Part shown: positions 16,758 to 24,465 of the stretch, one piece after another
Layout of the letters: every line of letters begins with the position of its first letter
How positions within the stretch are numbered: position 1 is the first letter of the stretch
Assembly: GCF_005490785.1 (NCBI RefSeq)
Contig: NZ_CP027295.1
Location: forward strand, 1,178,001 to 1,242,000
Source: Brachybacterium sp. SGAir0954
Lineage (GTDB): Bacteria > Actinomycetota > Actinomycetes > Actinomycetales > Dermabacteraceae
DNA: 64,000 nucleotides
Reading direction: 5' to 3'
The notes under the pieces: generated by a model
Told to the model about the DNA's origin: nothing
What the model saw: the letters and a program-made list of their open reading frames with translations, nothing else
Database searches by the model: none
Program-made: the position numbers and the translations under genes

Positions 16758-17192
16758 ATGAGCGTACCGACGCGAGGCGGCCAGGGCGCGGGCGGCACGG
16801 GAAGTGCCTGCGGTGCCGGTCGGGCCCTGCTGGTGGTGCGGGGGGACGTGGACGAGGTGCGCGCCCGCCTCGCAGCCTTCGTCGCGGAGCGAGGCTGGCG
16901 GGTCACGGACGCGCCGGGGGAGGAGCTGCTGCTCGAGCGCGGCAGCCGCGGCCGGACGATCGTCCTGGGATCCCTCGCGGGCCGTGCCTTCTACCTGAGC
17001 GCCCGGATCGGCACCCGGGCGGGGGAGGGCGGCACGCTCGTGGAGCACCGCTGGGGCGCGGGGGCGGGCCTCGTGCTGGGCGGCACCCTGGGCCGGGCCC
17101 GTGCGGCGCGCGCCCATGCGGAGCTCTCCCAGGCGCTGGAGTCGGCGCTCCGCGAGCAGGGGCTGCTGGTGCAGGTGCGCCGCGAGGGCTGA
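16758..17192 (+). CDS. Hypothetical protein at the end of the lipid operon
   Basis: A 144-residue protein I do not recognise. A Gly-rich N-terminus (about 22 residues) precedes an alternating alpha/beta region containing RGDVDEVRARLAAFVAERGW, LLLERGSRGRTIVLGSLAGRAFYLS and a Gly/Ala-rich helix near residue 105. There is no signal peptide or long membrane segment. The composition and layout would suit a small single-domain protein of a lipid-binding or ribosome-like fold, but that is a guess. ATG 16758 starts 10 nt after the histidine phosphatase stop. It is the last gene before the hairpin at 17211-17238. Confidence 0.65.
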   Translation: MSVPTRGGQGAGGTGSACGAGRALLVVRGDVDEVRARLAAFVAERGWRVTDAPGEELLLERGSRGRTIVLGSLAGRAFYLSARIGTRAGEGGTLVEHRWGAGAGLVLGGTLGRARAARAHAELSQALESALREQGLLVQVRREG

Positions 17193-17210
17193 GCGCCCGG
17201 GGGAGAGGAA

Positions 17211-17238
17211 GAGGTTCCCTCGCCATTGAGGGAACCTC
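17211..17238 (+). terminator. Hairpin terminator closing the lipid operon
   Basis: Perfect 10-bp arms GAGGTTCCCT (17211-17220) and complement (17229-17238) with an 8-nt loop, 18 nt after the stop at 17192. There is no T-run. Confidence 0.65.
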
Positions 17239-17420
17239 CGGACGACCATAGTCCAGGATCCGTGCGAACCAGGTCACACCACGGTCACGTTTTCCGTTAC
17301 TACCTGGTCATTTGCTGTCGGGCTGCCCATGCTCCCCGGTCGTCGCGCGCCCCGGGCCTTGACTCCTGGGCACGTGGGAATCCGTCCCGGCGTGTCGCAC
17401 CCTGCGGCGCCGCCCGCCCC

Positions 17421-17426
17421 TACGAT
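17421..17426 (+). promoter_or_regulatory. Possible -10 box of the thuA-like gene
   Basis: TACGAT at 17421-17426 would give a leader of about 55 nt before the ATG at 17489; GAAGGG (17475-17480) is the ribosome binding site 8 nt before the start. No convincing -35 is seen. The 190 bp upstream hold no gene. Confidence 0.3.
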
Positions 17427-17488
17427 GGATCGGACCGCATCGGCGCGGGCACGCCGCGCCCCGGAACCCACCACGAAGGGCATCCCCC

Positions 17489-18268
17489 ATGACTCAGGGC
17501 AGCACCACCCTGCGCGTCGCCGTCTTCGGCGAGAACCGGCACGAGAAGGTCGACCCGCGCGTCCAGGAGCTCTATCCCGACGGCATGCACACGACGATCG
17601 CCGAGGCGCTGCGCACCACCCTCGCGGCCGACGGCGTCGACGCCGAGGTGCGCGTGGCCCTGCTCGACGACATCGAGGAGTCCCTCTCCGAGGAGGCCCT
17701 CGCCCGGACCGACGTCCTCACCTGGTGGGGCCACATGGCCCACGACGACGTGCCCGATGAGATCGCCGAGCGCGTCGCCCGCCGCGTGCGCGAGGGCATG
17801 GGCCTGGTCCCGCTGCACTCCGCCCACTACTCCAAGGTGTTCCGCCTCCTCATGGGCACCTCGTGCAACCTGCTGTGGCGCAACGACGGCGACGAGGAGC
17901 GGGTCTGGACCGTGAACGGCTCCCATCCGATCACCCGCGGCGTGCCGCACCCGATCGTCATCCCCGAGCAGGAGATGTACGGCGAGATGTTCGACATCCC
18001 CGCCCCGGACGAGCTCGTCTTCGTCTCCTCCTTCAGCGGCGGCGAGGTGTTCCGCTCCGGCTGCTGCTTCCGTCGCGGCAAGGGCAAGGTCTTCTACTTC
18101 AGCCCCGGCGACCAGGAGTACCCCGTCTACCACCAGGCGGAGATCCAGCGCGTGCTCGCCAACGCCGTGCAGTGGGCCCGCCCCGAGCCCCGCGAGATCG
18201 CCCCCGTGAAGATCGCCAATGCGCCCCGCGATTGGTACCGCGACGAGGAGACCACCCGTGTCATCTGA
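17489..18268 (+). CDS. ThuA domain-containing protein
   Basis: A 259-residue ThuA (trehalose utilisation) family protein with a glutamine-amidotransferase-like fold. Seen are an N-terminal RVAVFGENRHEK, the motif VLTWWGHMAH, the region GLVPLHSAHYSKVF and a conserved metal-site-like IPEQEMYGEMFD followed by FSPGDQEYPVYH. It is soluble. It overlaps by 11 nt with a Gfo/Idh/MocA oxidoreductase gene, the same partnership as rhizobial thuA-thuB, which act on oxidised (3-keto) disaccharides. No sugar transporter is adjacent, so the sugar cannot be named; it may be a 3-keto-glycoside or inositol-type substrate. Confidence 0.8.
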   Translation: MTQGSTTLRVAVFGENRHEKVDPRVQELYPDGMHTTIAEALRTTLAADGVDAEVRVALLDDIEESLSEEALARTDVLTWWGHMAHDDVPDEIAERVARRVREGMGLVPLHSAHYSKVFRLLMGTSCNLLWRNDGDEERVWTVNGSHPITRGVPHPIVIPEQEMYGEMFDIPAPDELVFVSSFSGGEVFRSGCCFRRGKGKVFYFSPGDQEYPVYHQAEIQRVLANAVQWARPEPREIAPVKIANAPRDWYRDEETTRVI

Positions 18269-19502
18269 GAGCGCCGCGCACGCGGCCCGCGTCGGGGCGG
18301 CCGTCCCCACGTCGACCCGCTCCGCCGAGGCGGATCCGAACGCCGCGCTCGCCGCCGCCGCGGGGCAGGAGCCGCTGCGCGCGGTCGTCGTGGGCGCCGG
18401 CGGCATGGGCCGCTGGTGGGCGCGCGTCATCCACGACAGCCCCATGACCGAGCTCGTGGGCGTCGCGGACCTCGTCCCCGGCATGCCCGAGGAGTCGATC
18501 GCGCAGTCCGGCGTCCCGGACCCCTCCGCGGTCGCCGTCGGCACCGACGGCGTGGACCTCGCGCTCGAGGTCGGGGCGGACGTCCTCATCAACCCCACGG
18601 TCCCCGTCGCCCACCACCCGGTCACCGTGAAGGCGCTCCACGCGGGTATCCCGGTGCTGGGGGAGAAGCCCGTCACCGAGACGCTCCCGGAGGCGCTGAG
18701 CCTCATGGCGCACAGCGAGCTCACGGGCGTGCCGTTCATGGTCTCCCAGTCCCGGCGCTTCTTCCCGCAGGTGCGCGAGCTGCGCCGCTTCGTCGCCGCC
18801 CACGGGCCGACGGTCCTCACGAGCGCGTTCTTCTCCCTGTTCACCGAGCACGAGGGCTTCCGCGCGCAGCAGCAGCACCCGCTGCTGCGGGACATGGGCA
18901 TCCACGCCTTCGACACCGCGCGCTACATCACCGGCACCGACCCGGTCGCGGTGACCGCGCTCGGGGCGAACCCGTCGTGGAGCGTCTACGCCGGGGACGC
19001 GACCGTCACCTGCACCTTCGAGATGGCGGGGGCGGACGGCACGGGCTCGCTGTTCGTCTACAACGGGTCCTGGAACGCGCGGGGCCTGCCCACCTACTGG
19101 AACAGCGAGTGGCGGATCGGCGCGGAGCACGGATCCGCGACCTGGGACGGCACCGGTGCGCCCGTGCTCGCCACGGAGGACGAGGAGCGCACGCGCGAGC
19201 TGCAGGCCGCCCTCGAGCAGGCGCTCGCGACCCCGGAGCCGGACCAGATCGACGCCTCGATCATCGAGTTCGCGACCGCCCTGCGGGAGGGCCGCACACC
19301 CCTGTGCGAGGTGCACGAGAACATCCTGAGCTTCGCGATGGTCGAGGCGGCGGTGGCCTCCGTGGAGCGGGACGCCCGGGTGGTCATCGACGAGCTGCTC
19401 GAGGAGGCCCGCGCGGAGGCGATCGCCGCGGAGCTCGATCCGGACGCGCGGGCGATCATGCAGGGCTGGGGATCGGTGCGCGAGGCGCTCACGGCCCGCT
19501 GA
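18258..19502 (+). CDS. Gfo/Idh/MocA family oxidoreductase
   Basis: A 414-residue NAD(P)-dependent sugar or cyclitol dehydrogenase. A disordered N-terminal tail (about 35 residues) leads to the Rossmann motif VVGAGGMGRWWA, the family motif GEKPVTET and the C-terminal Gfo/Idh fold with MGIHAFDTARY. The GTG at 18258, preceded by GAGGAG at 7-nt spacing, lies inside the end of the thuA-like gene, so the two are translationally coupled and probably work on one substrate. A 13-bp hairpin 40 nt downstream ends the unit. Confidence 0.82.
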   Translation: MSSESAAHAARVGAAVPTSTRSAEADPNAALAAAAGQEPLRAVVVGAGGMGRWWARVIHDSPMTELVGVADLVPGMPEESIAQSGVPDPSAVAVGTDGVDLALEVGADVLINPTVPVAHHPVTVKALHAGIPVLGEKPVTETLPEALSLMAHSELTGVPFMVSQSRRFFPQVRELRRFVAAHGPTVLTSAFFSLFTEHEGFRAQQQHPLLRDMGIHAFDTARYITGTDPVAVTALGANPSWSVYAGDATVTCTFEMAGADGTGSLFVYNGSWNARGLPTYWNSEWRIGAEHGSATWDGTGAPVLATEDEERTRELQAALEQALATPEPDQIDASIIEFATALREGRTPLCEVHENILSFAMVEAAVASVERDARVVIDELLEEARAEAIAAELDPDARAIMQGWGSVREALTAR

Positions 19503-19543
19503 CGGAACTGCTAGGCGCGGGCTGCGTCTCGCCTCCCGACGGC

Positions 19544-19577
19544 CGCGGGCCGGGACTTCCTCAGGTCCCGGCCCGCG
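19544..19577. terminator. Bidirectional terminator between convergent genes
   Basis: A 13-bp perfect stem, CGCGGGCCGGGAC (19544-19556) and complement (19565-19577), with loop TTCCTCAG. It lies between the plus-strand stop at 19502 and the minus-strand stop at 19613 and can serve both. Confidence 0.7.
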
Positions 19578-19612
19578 TGCGGTACGGAGAGCGCGTCGGG
19601 GACGCGCGGTGC

Positions 19613-20554
19613 TCAGCCCTCGGTCGCGAGGGCCTTCTCGCGGTCCTCGTCGGCCGGGGCCGCGGGGGCGTCGGCCGGCGGGGCGGCGGCGAGCTCGCGG
19701 CGGTAGGCGCGCACCGAGTGGACGACGGCCGCGGCCCAGACCACGGCGACGACGCCGAGGGACAGCAGTCGCACGTCGTCCGGCGCGTCGACGAGGTCGC
19801 TGCGGAGGATCGTGCGGACGTTGGTCAGCACGATGATGCCGCCGACGAGGGAGCCGAGCACACGCGGCGGGACGAGCCGCACGAGCCAGGCGGCGATCGG
19901 GGCCGCGACGAGGCCGCCCGCGAGCAGCGCGAGCACCCAGGTGAGGTCGATGCCGGCGGTGCCGAGGCCCACGAGGAAGCCGAGCGAGGCGGCGACGGAG
20001 ATGACGAACTCGCTCGTGTCGATCGAGCCGATCACCTTGCGGGGCTCGATGCGGCCGCTCGCGAGGAGCGCGGGGGTGCCGACGGGGCCCCAGCCGCCGC
20101 CGCCGGTGGCGTCCATGAAGCCGGCCACGAGGCCCACGGGGGCGAGGAAGCGGCGGCGCAGCGGCTTGCCGAGGCTGCTGCGGTCGATCCCCTTGACGGT
20201 GAAGCGCACGAGCACGTAGACGCCGAGCGCGAGCAGGATCCCGGACATGACCGGGGCGGCGACCTCGGTGGACAGCCAGGTGAGGAACGTGGCGCCCGCG
20301 AAGGCGCCGATCGCCCCGGGCAGCGCGATGCGGCGCACGACCTTCCAGTCCACGTTCCCGAACTTCCAGTGCGAGAGGCCGGAGGCGAGGGTGGTGCCGA
20401 TCTCCGCGAGGTGCACGGTCGCGGAGGCGGAGGCCGGATTGGTGCCGATCGCGAGGAGCAGCGTGGTCGAGGTGACGCCGTAGGCCATGCCGAGGCTGCC
20501 GTCCACGAGCTGGGCGCCGAGCCCTACCAGGGCGAGCAGGATGAGTCGTCTCAT
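19613..20554 (-). CDS. Sulfite exporter TauE/SafE (TSUP) family permease
   Basis: A 313-residue membrane protein of the TSUP family, usually exporters of sulfite, sulfonates or other small anions. About eight hydrophobic segments are visible. The two repeat-start motifs are GLGAQLVDGSLGMAYGVTSTT near residue 10 and VAGFMDATGGGGWGPVGTP near 145, the second a strong family signature. It is preceded by a plausible minus-strand promoter and stands alone as a transcription unit. Given sulfolipid and sulfone genes elsewhere in the window, sulfite or sulfonate export is a fair working idea, but cargo cannot be read from sequence. Confidence 0.85.
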   Translation of the reverse strand: MRRLILLALVGLGAQLVDGSLGMAYGVTSTTLLLAIGTNPASASATVHLAEIGTTLASGLSHWKFGNVDWKVVRRIALPGAIGAFAGATFLTWLSTEVAAPVMSGILLALGVYVLVRFTVKGIDRSSLGKPLRRRFLAPVGLVAGFMDATGGGGWGPVGTPALLASGRIEPRKVIGSIDTSEFVISVAASLGFLVGLGTAGIDLTWVLALLAGGLVAAPIAAWLVRLVPPRVLGSLVGGIIVLTNVRTILRSDLVDAPDDVRLLSLGVVAVVWAAAVVHSVRAYRRELAAAPPADAPAAPADEDREKALATEG

Positions 20555-20619
20555 CGATCAGGTCCTTCCGGGGCGAGAGCTGTCCACTCGAGGGAGTCTC
20601 CTCGATGCGGCCCGATAGG

Positions 20620-20647
20620 ACAATAGTGCAGACACGACGCGTCATAA
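20620..20647 (-). promoter_or_regulatory. Candidate promoter of the TSUP permease gene
   Basis: Reading the minus strand, TTATGA (20642-20647) and TATTGT (20620-20625) are separated by 16 nt; the ATG is at 20554. Confidence 0.35.
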
Positions 20648-20732
20648 AGAACGATGATGGGGGCGTGCGGCGCGGCGGGGGAGGCGCGTCCCTGTCGCGA
20701 GGAGTGCCCGGATGCGGGGCCCGGAATGCAGA

Positions 20733-20766
20733 GAACCCGGGACATCGTCGCCGATGTCCCGGGTTC
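20733..20766 (-). terminator. Terminator downstream of tRNA-Arg
   Basis: A 15-bp perfect stem, GAACCCGGGACATCG (20733-20747) and complement (20752-20766), with loop TCGC, beginning 9 nt after the tRNA 3' end on the minus strand. Confidence 0.75.
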
Positions 20767-20774
20767 CTCGTCGG

Positions 20775-20847
20775 TGCGCCCGGAGGGATTCGAACCCCCA
20801 ACCTTCTGATCCGTAGTCAGATGCTCTATCCGTTAAGCTACGGGCGC
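20775..20847 (-). tRNA. tRNA-Arg (anticodon ACG)
   Basis: Reading the minus strand, a 73-nt cloverleaf: acceptor GCGCCCG/CGGGCGC, D-arm GCTT...GAGC, anticodon stem TCTGA/TCAGA with loop CTACGGA (anticodon ACG, inosine at 34 expected), T-arm around TTCGAAT, discriminator A. The 3' CCA is not encoded. A -10-like TAATGT lies at 20872-20877. No integrase or attachment duplication is seen nearby. Confidence 0.95.
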
Positions 20848-20889
20848 CTGCCAGCTGCGCTGACCTGGAATACATTACCGGCCCGCCCG

Positions 20890-20965
20890 GGGCGGCGCCA
20901 CTTGAGCGGCCATGAGTCGGCTCACATCCGCGGCGCCGCCCGGGTCCCGACCAGCCGTCGGGACC
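20890..20965 (-). terminator. Two hairpins after the LppM-like gene
   Basis: GGTCCCGAC (20943-20951) pairs with 20957-20965 around a 5-nt loop, just past the stop at 20988. A second inverted repeat, GGGCGGCGCC (20890-20899) with 20932-20941, has a 32-nt spacer. The first is the likelier terminator. Confidence 0.5.
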
Positions 20966-20987
20966 GCTCAGGGGCCGGTCGCGGGGC

Positions 20988-22040
20988 TCAGGAGCCCCAG
21001 GTGCCCTGGCCGTTCCCGCCCTGCTGACCGTTCCCGCCCTGGCCCGGCTGGGGCGGGTTCTGCCACGGCTGCTGAGGGGCCGGCGGCGGGGACTGCTGGC
21101 CGCCCTGCTGCTGCCAGGGCTGCGCGCCCTGCTGGCCGGGCTGCTGGCCGAACGGTTGCTGCCCGCCCTGCTGGCCGAACTGGTCCTGACCGCCCTGCTG
21201 CGGCGGCTGCCCCCACGGCTGCTGACCCTGCGGGGACTGGGGTGCCTGCGGGGCCTGAGGCGCGGAGCCCTGGCCCACGGCCGGGGAGCCCGGGGCGGCC
21301 GGGGCGCCCGGGTACGCGGCGGCGCCGAAGGCGGCGGGGGCCACGGGGGCCTGCGCGGAGCCGTTGCCGCCGCCGTTCTTCTTGCGGCGCGAGCGGACCA
21401 CGAAGAACACGATCGCCGCGATCACGAGCAGGGCGAGGAAGCCGAGCACGACCAGGATGATGATGACGACCAGCCACGGGAAGCCGCCGGACTTCGCGGT
21501 GATGTCCACACCCTGCGAGAGGTCGACGATGTCGGTGTAGACGACGGTGTTGCCGTCGATCGTGCCGCCCTGGGAGCTGGTGACCTCACCGGGGAAGGAG
21601 AAGACGACGTTCACCTGGAGCTGGTCCGCCTCGGGGAAGACGGCGAGGTCCTCCTCGGTGACCGCGGAGCTGCCCATGTTCATGACGAGGTGCAGCTCGC
21701 CGTTCTCCTCGGTGAGCTCGAAGTCCGAGTCGAAGTCGTCACGGGTGAGCGTGCCCTCGATCGTGCAGCCCCACATGCCGTCCTTCTCGTACGGCTCCCA
21801 GGTCGCGGTGCCGAAGCCGCCGGACTCCTCGGACTCCGAGCTCGCGCAGAACTCCTCCGCCGAGGAGTAGTACTCCTGGATGACGTCGGTGTTGATCGCG
21901 AGGTCCATCGAGATGTCGATCGAGTCGACGTCCTTGACGTCGAAGGTCGCGTCGATCTTGCCGCAGCCGGCGAGAAGCAGGAGGAACGGCAGCATCAGCA
22001 GTGCGGCCAGCCGCCGCCTGCGTGAGGTGAGGGTGTGCAT
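20988..22040 (-). CDS. LppM-like lipoprotein with C-terminal helix and Gln/Pro/Gly-rich tail
   Basis: A 350-residue protein with a lipobox signal (LLLLAGC, Cys at about 26), a beta-rich extracellular domain beginning IDATFDVKDVDSIDISMD, then one transmembrane helix (about residues 188-215), a basic stop-transfer RSRRKK and a 130-residue Gln/Gly/Pro-rich tail that should face the cytoplasm. The extracellular domain resembles the LppM family of actinobacteria, linked to envelope lipid trafficking. The tail is low complexity, with repeated QQGGQ-type units, and looks disordered. ATG 22040 is preceded by a -10 TAGGCT on the minus strand (22098-22103). Confidence 0.75.
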   Translation of the reverse strand: MHTLTSRRRRLAALLMLPFLLLLAGCGKIDATFDVKDVDSIDISMDLAINTDVIQEYYSSAEEFCASSESEESGGFGTATWEPYEKDGMWGCTIEGTLTRDDFDSDFELTEENGELHLVMNMGSSAVTEEDLAVFPEADQLQVNVVFSFPGEVTSSQGGTIDGNTVVYTDIVDLSQGVDITAKSGGFPWLVVIIILVVLGFLALLVIAAIVFFVVRSRRKKNGGGNGSAQAPVAPAAFGAAAYPGAPAAPGSPAVGQGSAPQAPQAPQSPQGQQPWGQPPQQGGQDQFGQQGGQQPFGQQPGQQGAQPWQQQGGQQSPPPAPQQPWQNPPQPGQGGNGQQGGNGQGTWGS

Positions 22041-22177
22041 GAGGAGCCCCTGGGGAAAGGTGTCGGCACGGACGCGCCGAGCGGCGGCCGCAGCCTCAGC
22101 CTAGCGAGAGACTCGCCACTTCGCCCTGGGGAGAACTCCCCATCATGGACAGGTGTCCACTCCTCGGGCTCCCGGGA

Positions 22178-22903
22178 TCACTTCCAGAACATGAGCATGC
22201 CGCCGCCGGTGAGCATCACGCCGAAGCCCACGGCGAGGTTCCAGTCGCCGATCGGCAGGGGCAGCGTCGCCGAGGACAGGTAGTAGACCACCAGGTAGAG
22301 CAGTCCCAGGATCAGCAGGACGACCGCCGTCGGCGCGAGCCACACCGGGTTCGGGGCCACGGCGGCGACGCGGCGCCGGTTCGTGCGGGCGGTCTCCGCG
22401 GCGGCGCTGCGGCGGGGCGAGGAGGAGCGCGTGGCGTCCTTCGCCTCCTCGGGCACCTCGGGGACGGGGGCGCGGTCCTTGGCCTTCTTCGCGCCCTTGC
22501 CCTTCTTCGCTCGCGCGGCCTTCGCGCCCTTCCCCGTCGCGGCGTCCTTCTCCGCGTCCTCGTCCGTCTCGGCGAGGTCGTCCACCTCGTCGGTGTCCGC
22601 GTCATCGGCGGCGTCGGCAGCAGTGTCGACGGTGTCGTCGGAGCCGGCGGCGTCCTCGGCGACCGTCGCACGACGGCGGCCGCGGCGCACGGGATCCTTG
22701 GCGGAGGCGGCGGTGGAGGCGGTGCCGGACGCAGGGGAGGTCGTGCCCGACGCGTCGCCCGCGTCCTCGGCGCCGCCGTCGGCGGCGTCCTCGGCAGCGT
22801 CCGCGGTGTCCGCCACGAGGGCGTCCTGCTCCTCGGGTGCCGGGGCGGCGGTCCTCGCCTTCGCCGTCGCGCGGGCGGACTGCTTCCTCGTGCTCCTCGC
22901 CAT
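22178..22903 (-). CDS. crgA: CrgA-type cell division protein with long N-terminal extension
   Basis: A 241-residue protein whose last 75 residues match CrgA, the small actinobacterial divisome protein that recruits FtsI/PBPs: RTNRRRVAAVAPNPVWLAPTAVVLLILGLL then a second membrane helix ending in the typical GGGMLMFWK. Typical CrgA is about 80-95 residues. Here about 150 extra N-terminal residues, rich in Ala, Asp, Glu and Lys, form an acidic-then-basic disordered cytoplasmic region. ATG 22903 has GAGGAG 9 nt upstream. It diverges from the DUF881 gene and sits close to pabA-pknB, the conserved actinobacterial neighbourhood. Confidence 0.85.
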   Translation of the reverse strand: MARSTRKQSARATAKARTAAPAPEEQDALVADTADAAEDAADGGAEDAGDASGTTSPASGTASTAASAKDPVRRGRRRATVAEDAAGSDDTVDTAADAADDADTDEVDDLAETDEDAEKDAATGKGAKAARAKKGKGAKKAKDRAPVPEVPEEAKDATRSSSPRRSAAAETARTNRRRVAAVAPNPVWLAPTAVVLLILGLLYLVVYYLSSATLPLPIGDWNLAVGFGVMLTGGGMLMFWK

Positions 22904-22972
22904 CGGGCGCTGCTCCTCGGATCGGGGTCGTGCGGGCGTGCCGCGCGGGCTCGGCGGGTGCGAGCCGTGACC

Positions 22973-22978
22973 TAGGGT
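22973..22978 (+). promoter_or_regulatory. Possible -10 box for the DUF881 gene
   Basis: TAGGGT at 22973-22978 in the 113-bp gap between the divergent crgA and DUF881 genes; the latter has ribosome site GAGGAGG before ATG 23017. Confidence 0.35.
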
Positions 22979-23016
22979 AATGGGCGTGCCTGGAGGGCGC
23001 GACGAGAGGAGGCGAC

Positions 23017-23769
23017 ATGGCGAGCGAGGAGAGCACCCCCGCACCGGACCCGGACGCCCCGCGGCGCCCCTTCGGCGGCCGGATCGGCGTGGCCGTCGTC
23101 ATGGCGCTGTGCGGCGTGCTGTTCGTGACCACTGCGCGCCTCGCCGGTGGCGACTCCCTGCGCGACGACTCCGGGGACGTCGCCTCCGTGCTCCGCGAGC
23201 GGGACGTGGAGATCTCCCGCCTGGGCGACGAGGCGCGCACCAAGCGCGAGGCGATCGACGGCCTCACCGCGCAGGGCGCGGACGCCGAGACCGAGGCCCG
23301 CACGCAGGTGCTCACCGACGAGGTGGGCCTCAGCGAGGTCTCCGGTCCCGCCCTGCGGATCACCCTCACCGATGCGCCGACGGGCGTGCTCGGCTCGATG
23401 GACGGCGTCGAGCCCGACGACCTCGTCGTCCACCAGCAGGACATGGAGTCCTTCATCAACGCCCTCTGGGCCGGCGGCGCCGAGTCGATGATGCTCATGG
23501 ACCAGCGCGTGGTGGGCGGCAGCGCCTTCCGCTGCGCGGGCAACACGCTCCTGCTCGAGGGCCGGGTCTACTCCCCGCCGTTCGTCATCACCGTGATCGG
23601 GCCGACGGACCGCATGCTCGCCGCCCTCGACGCCGATCCCGGCGTGAGCGTGTACCGGGAATGGGTGGACTACGTGGGGCTCGGCGAGAAGATCGAGACG
23701 CTGGACACGACGACGCTGCCGGCCTACGACGGCTCGCTCTCCCTCGACGCCGCGACAACGACGCCCTGA
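23017..23769 (+). CDS. DUF881 family protein, membrane-anchored
   Basis: A 250-residue protein with one N-terminal transmembrane helix (about 24-42), a short coiled-coil-like segment (55-90) and the extracellular DUF881 domain, recognised by the ordered blocks VSGPALRITLTDAP, VHQQDMESFINALWAGGAE, MMLMDQRVVG and the closing VYREWVDYVGLGEKIE. DUF881 genes are typical neighbours of crgA, pabA and pknB in actinobacteria; a role in envelope or division is suspected but not proven. The ATG at 23017 follows GAGGAGG at close spacing. Confidence 0.85.
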   Translation: MASEESTPAPDPDAPRRPFGGRIGVAVVMALCGVLFVTTARLAGGDSLRDDSGDVASVLRERDVEISRLGDEARTKREAIDGLTAQGADAETEARTQVLTDEVGLSEVSGPALRITLTDAPTGVLGSMDGVEPDDLVVHQQDMESFINALWAGGAESMMLMDQRVVGGSAFRCAGNTLLLEGRVYSPPFVITVIGPTDRMLAALDADPGVSVYREWVDYVGLGEKIETLDTTTLPAYDGSLSLDAATTTP

Positions 23770-23799
23770 GGCACGGGGCCGGGCCCTGCCGCGAGGCGC

Positions 23800-24465
23800 T
23801 CAGGAGGAGGCGAGCAGCGGGGCGAGACCCCGCGAGCGCTCCTCCGCGTCGATCCCGTCGCACATCTCCAGGAAGCGCGCGAGCATGAGGTGCCCACCCT
23901 CGGTGAGCACGGACTCCGGGTGGAACTGCACACCGTGCAGCGGCAGCTCCCGGTGCGAGAGGCCCATGACGACGCCGTCCGCGGTGCGGGCGGTGACCTC
24001 GAGGACCTCCGGCACCGACTCCGGCAGCACCGTCAGCGAGTGGTAGCGGGTCACCGTCAGCGGGCTCGGCTCCCCGGCGAACACGCCGCGGCCCTCGTGC
24101 TCGATGACGCTCGTGCGCCCGTGCATGAGCTGCTCCGCGTGCGCGACCGTCCCGCCGAAGTGCTCGCCGAGCGCCTGATGGCCCAGGCACACCCCGAGCA
24201 TCGGGACCTCCTGCTCGGCGCAGCGGCCGATCACGTCGAGGGAGCGGCCCGCGGTGCCGGGGTTCCCGGGACCGGGGGAGACGAGCACGCCGTCGAAGCC
24301 GGTGAGGTCCACGGCGCCGTCGGCCGTCTCCGGGACGGCGTCGTTGCGCACCACGGTGCACACGGCGCCCATCTGCTCGAGGTAGCCGACGATCGTGAAG
24401 ACGAAGCTGTCGTAGTTGTCGATCACCAGCACGCGTGCGCCGTGACCGGGCTCAGCCGTTGCCAT
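23800..24465 (-). CDS. pabA: Glutamine amidotransferase of aminodeoxychorismate/anthranilate synthase
   Basis: A 221-residue class I glutamine amidotransferase that releases ammonia from glutamine for PabB or TrpE. It opens with VLVIDNYDSFVFTIVGYL, has the oxyanion and nucleophile motifs SPGPGNP and GVCLGHQALGEHFGG (catalytic Cys), and the His-Glu pair in GVQFHPESVLT. No partner synthase subunit is present here, so PabA and TrpG cannot be told apart; the position after pknB is standard for actinobacteria. Its ATG lies inside the final Asn-Gly repeat of pknB (14-nt overlap). Confidence 0.88.
   Translation of the reverse strand: MATAEPGHGARVLVIDNYDSFVFTIVGYLEQMGAVCTVVRNDAVPETADGAVDLTGFDGVLVSPGPGNPGTAGRSLDVIGRCAEQEVPMLGVCLGHQALGEHFGGTVAHAEQLMHGRTSVIEHEGRGVFAGEPSPLTVTRYHSLTVLPESVPEVLEVTARTADGVVMGLSHRELPLHGVQFHPESVLTEGGHLMLARFLEMCDGIDAEERSRGLAPLLASS

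Noticed and set aside
20605..21027. Possible attachment site or mobile element at tRNA-Arg
   Set aside because: No integrase, no duplicated tRNA 3' end and ordinary flanking genes were seen.
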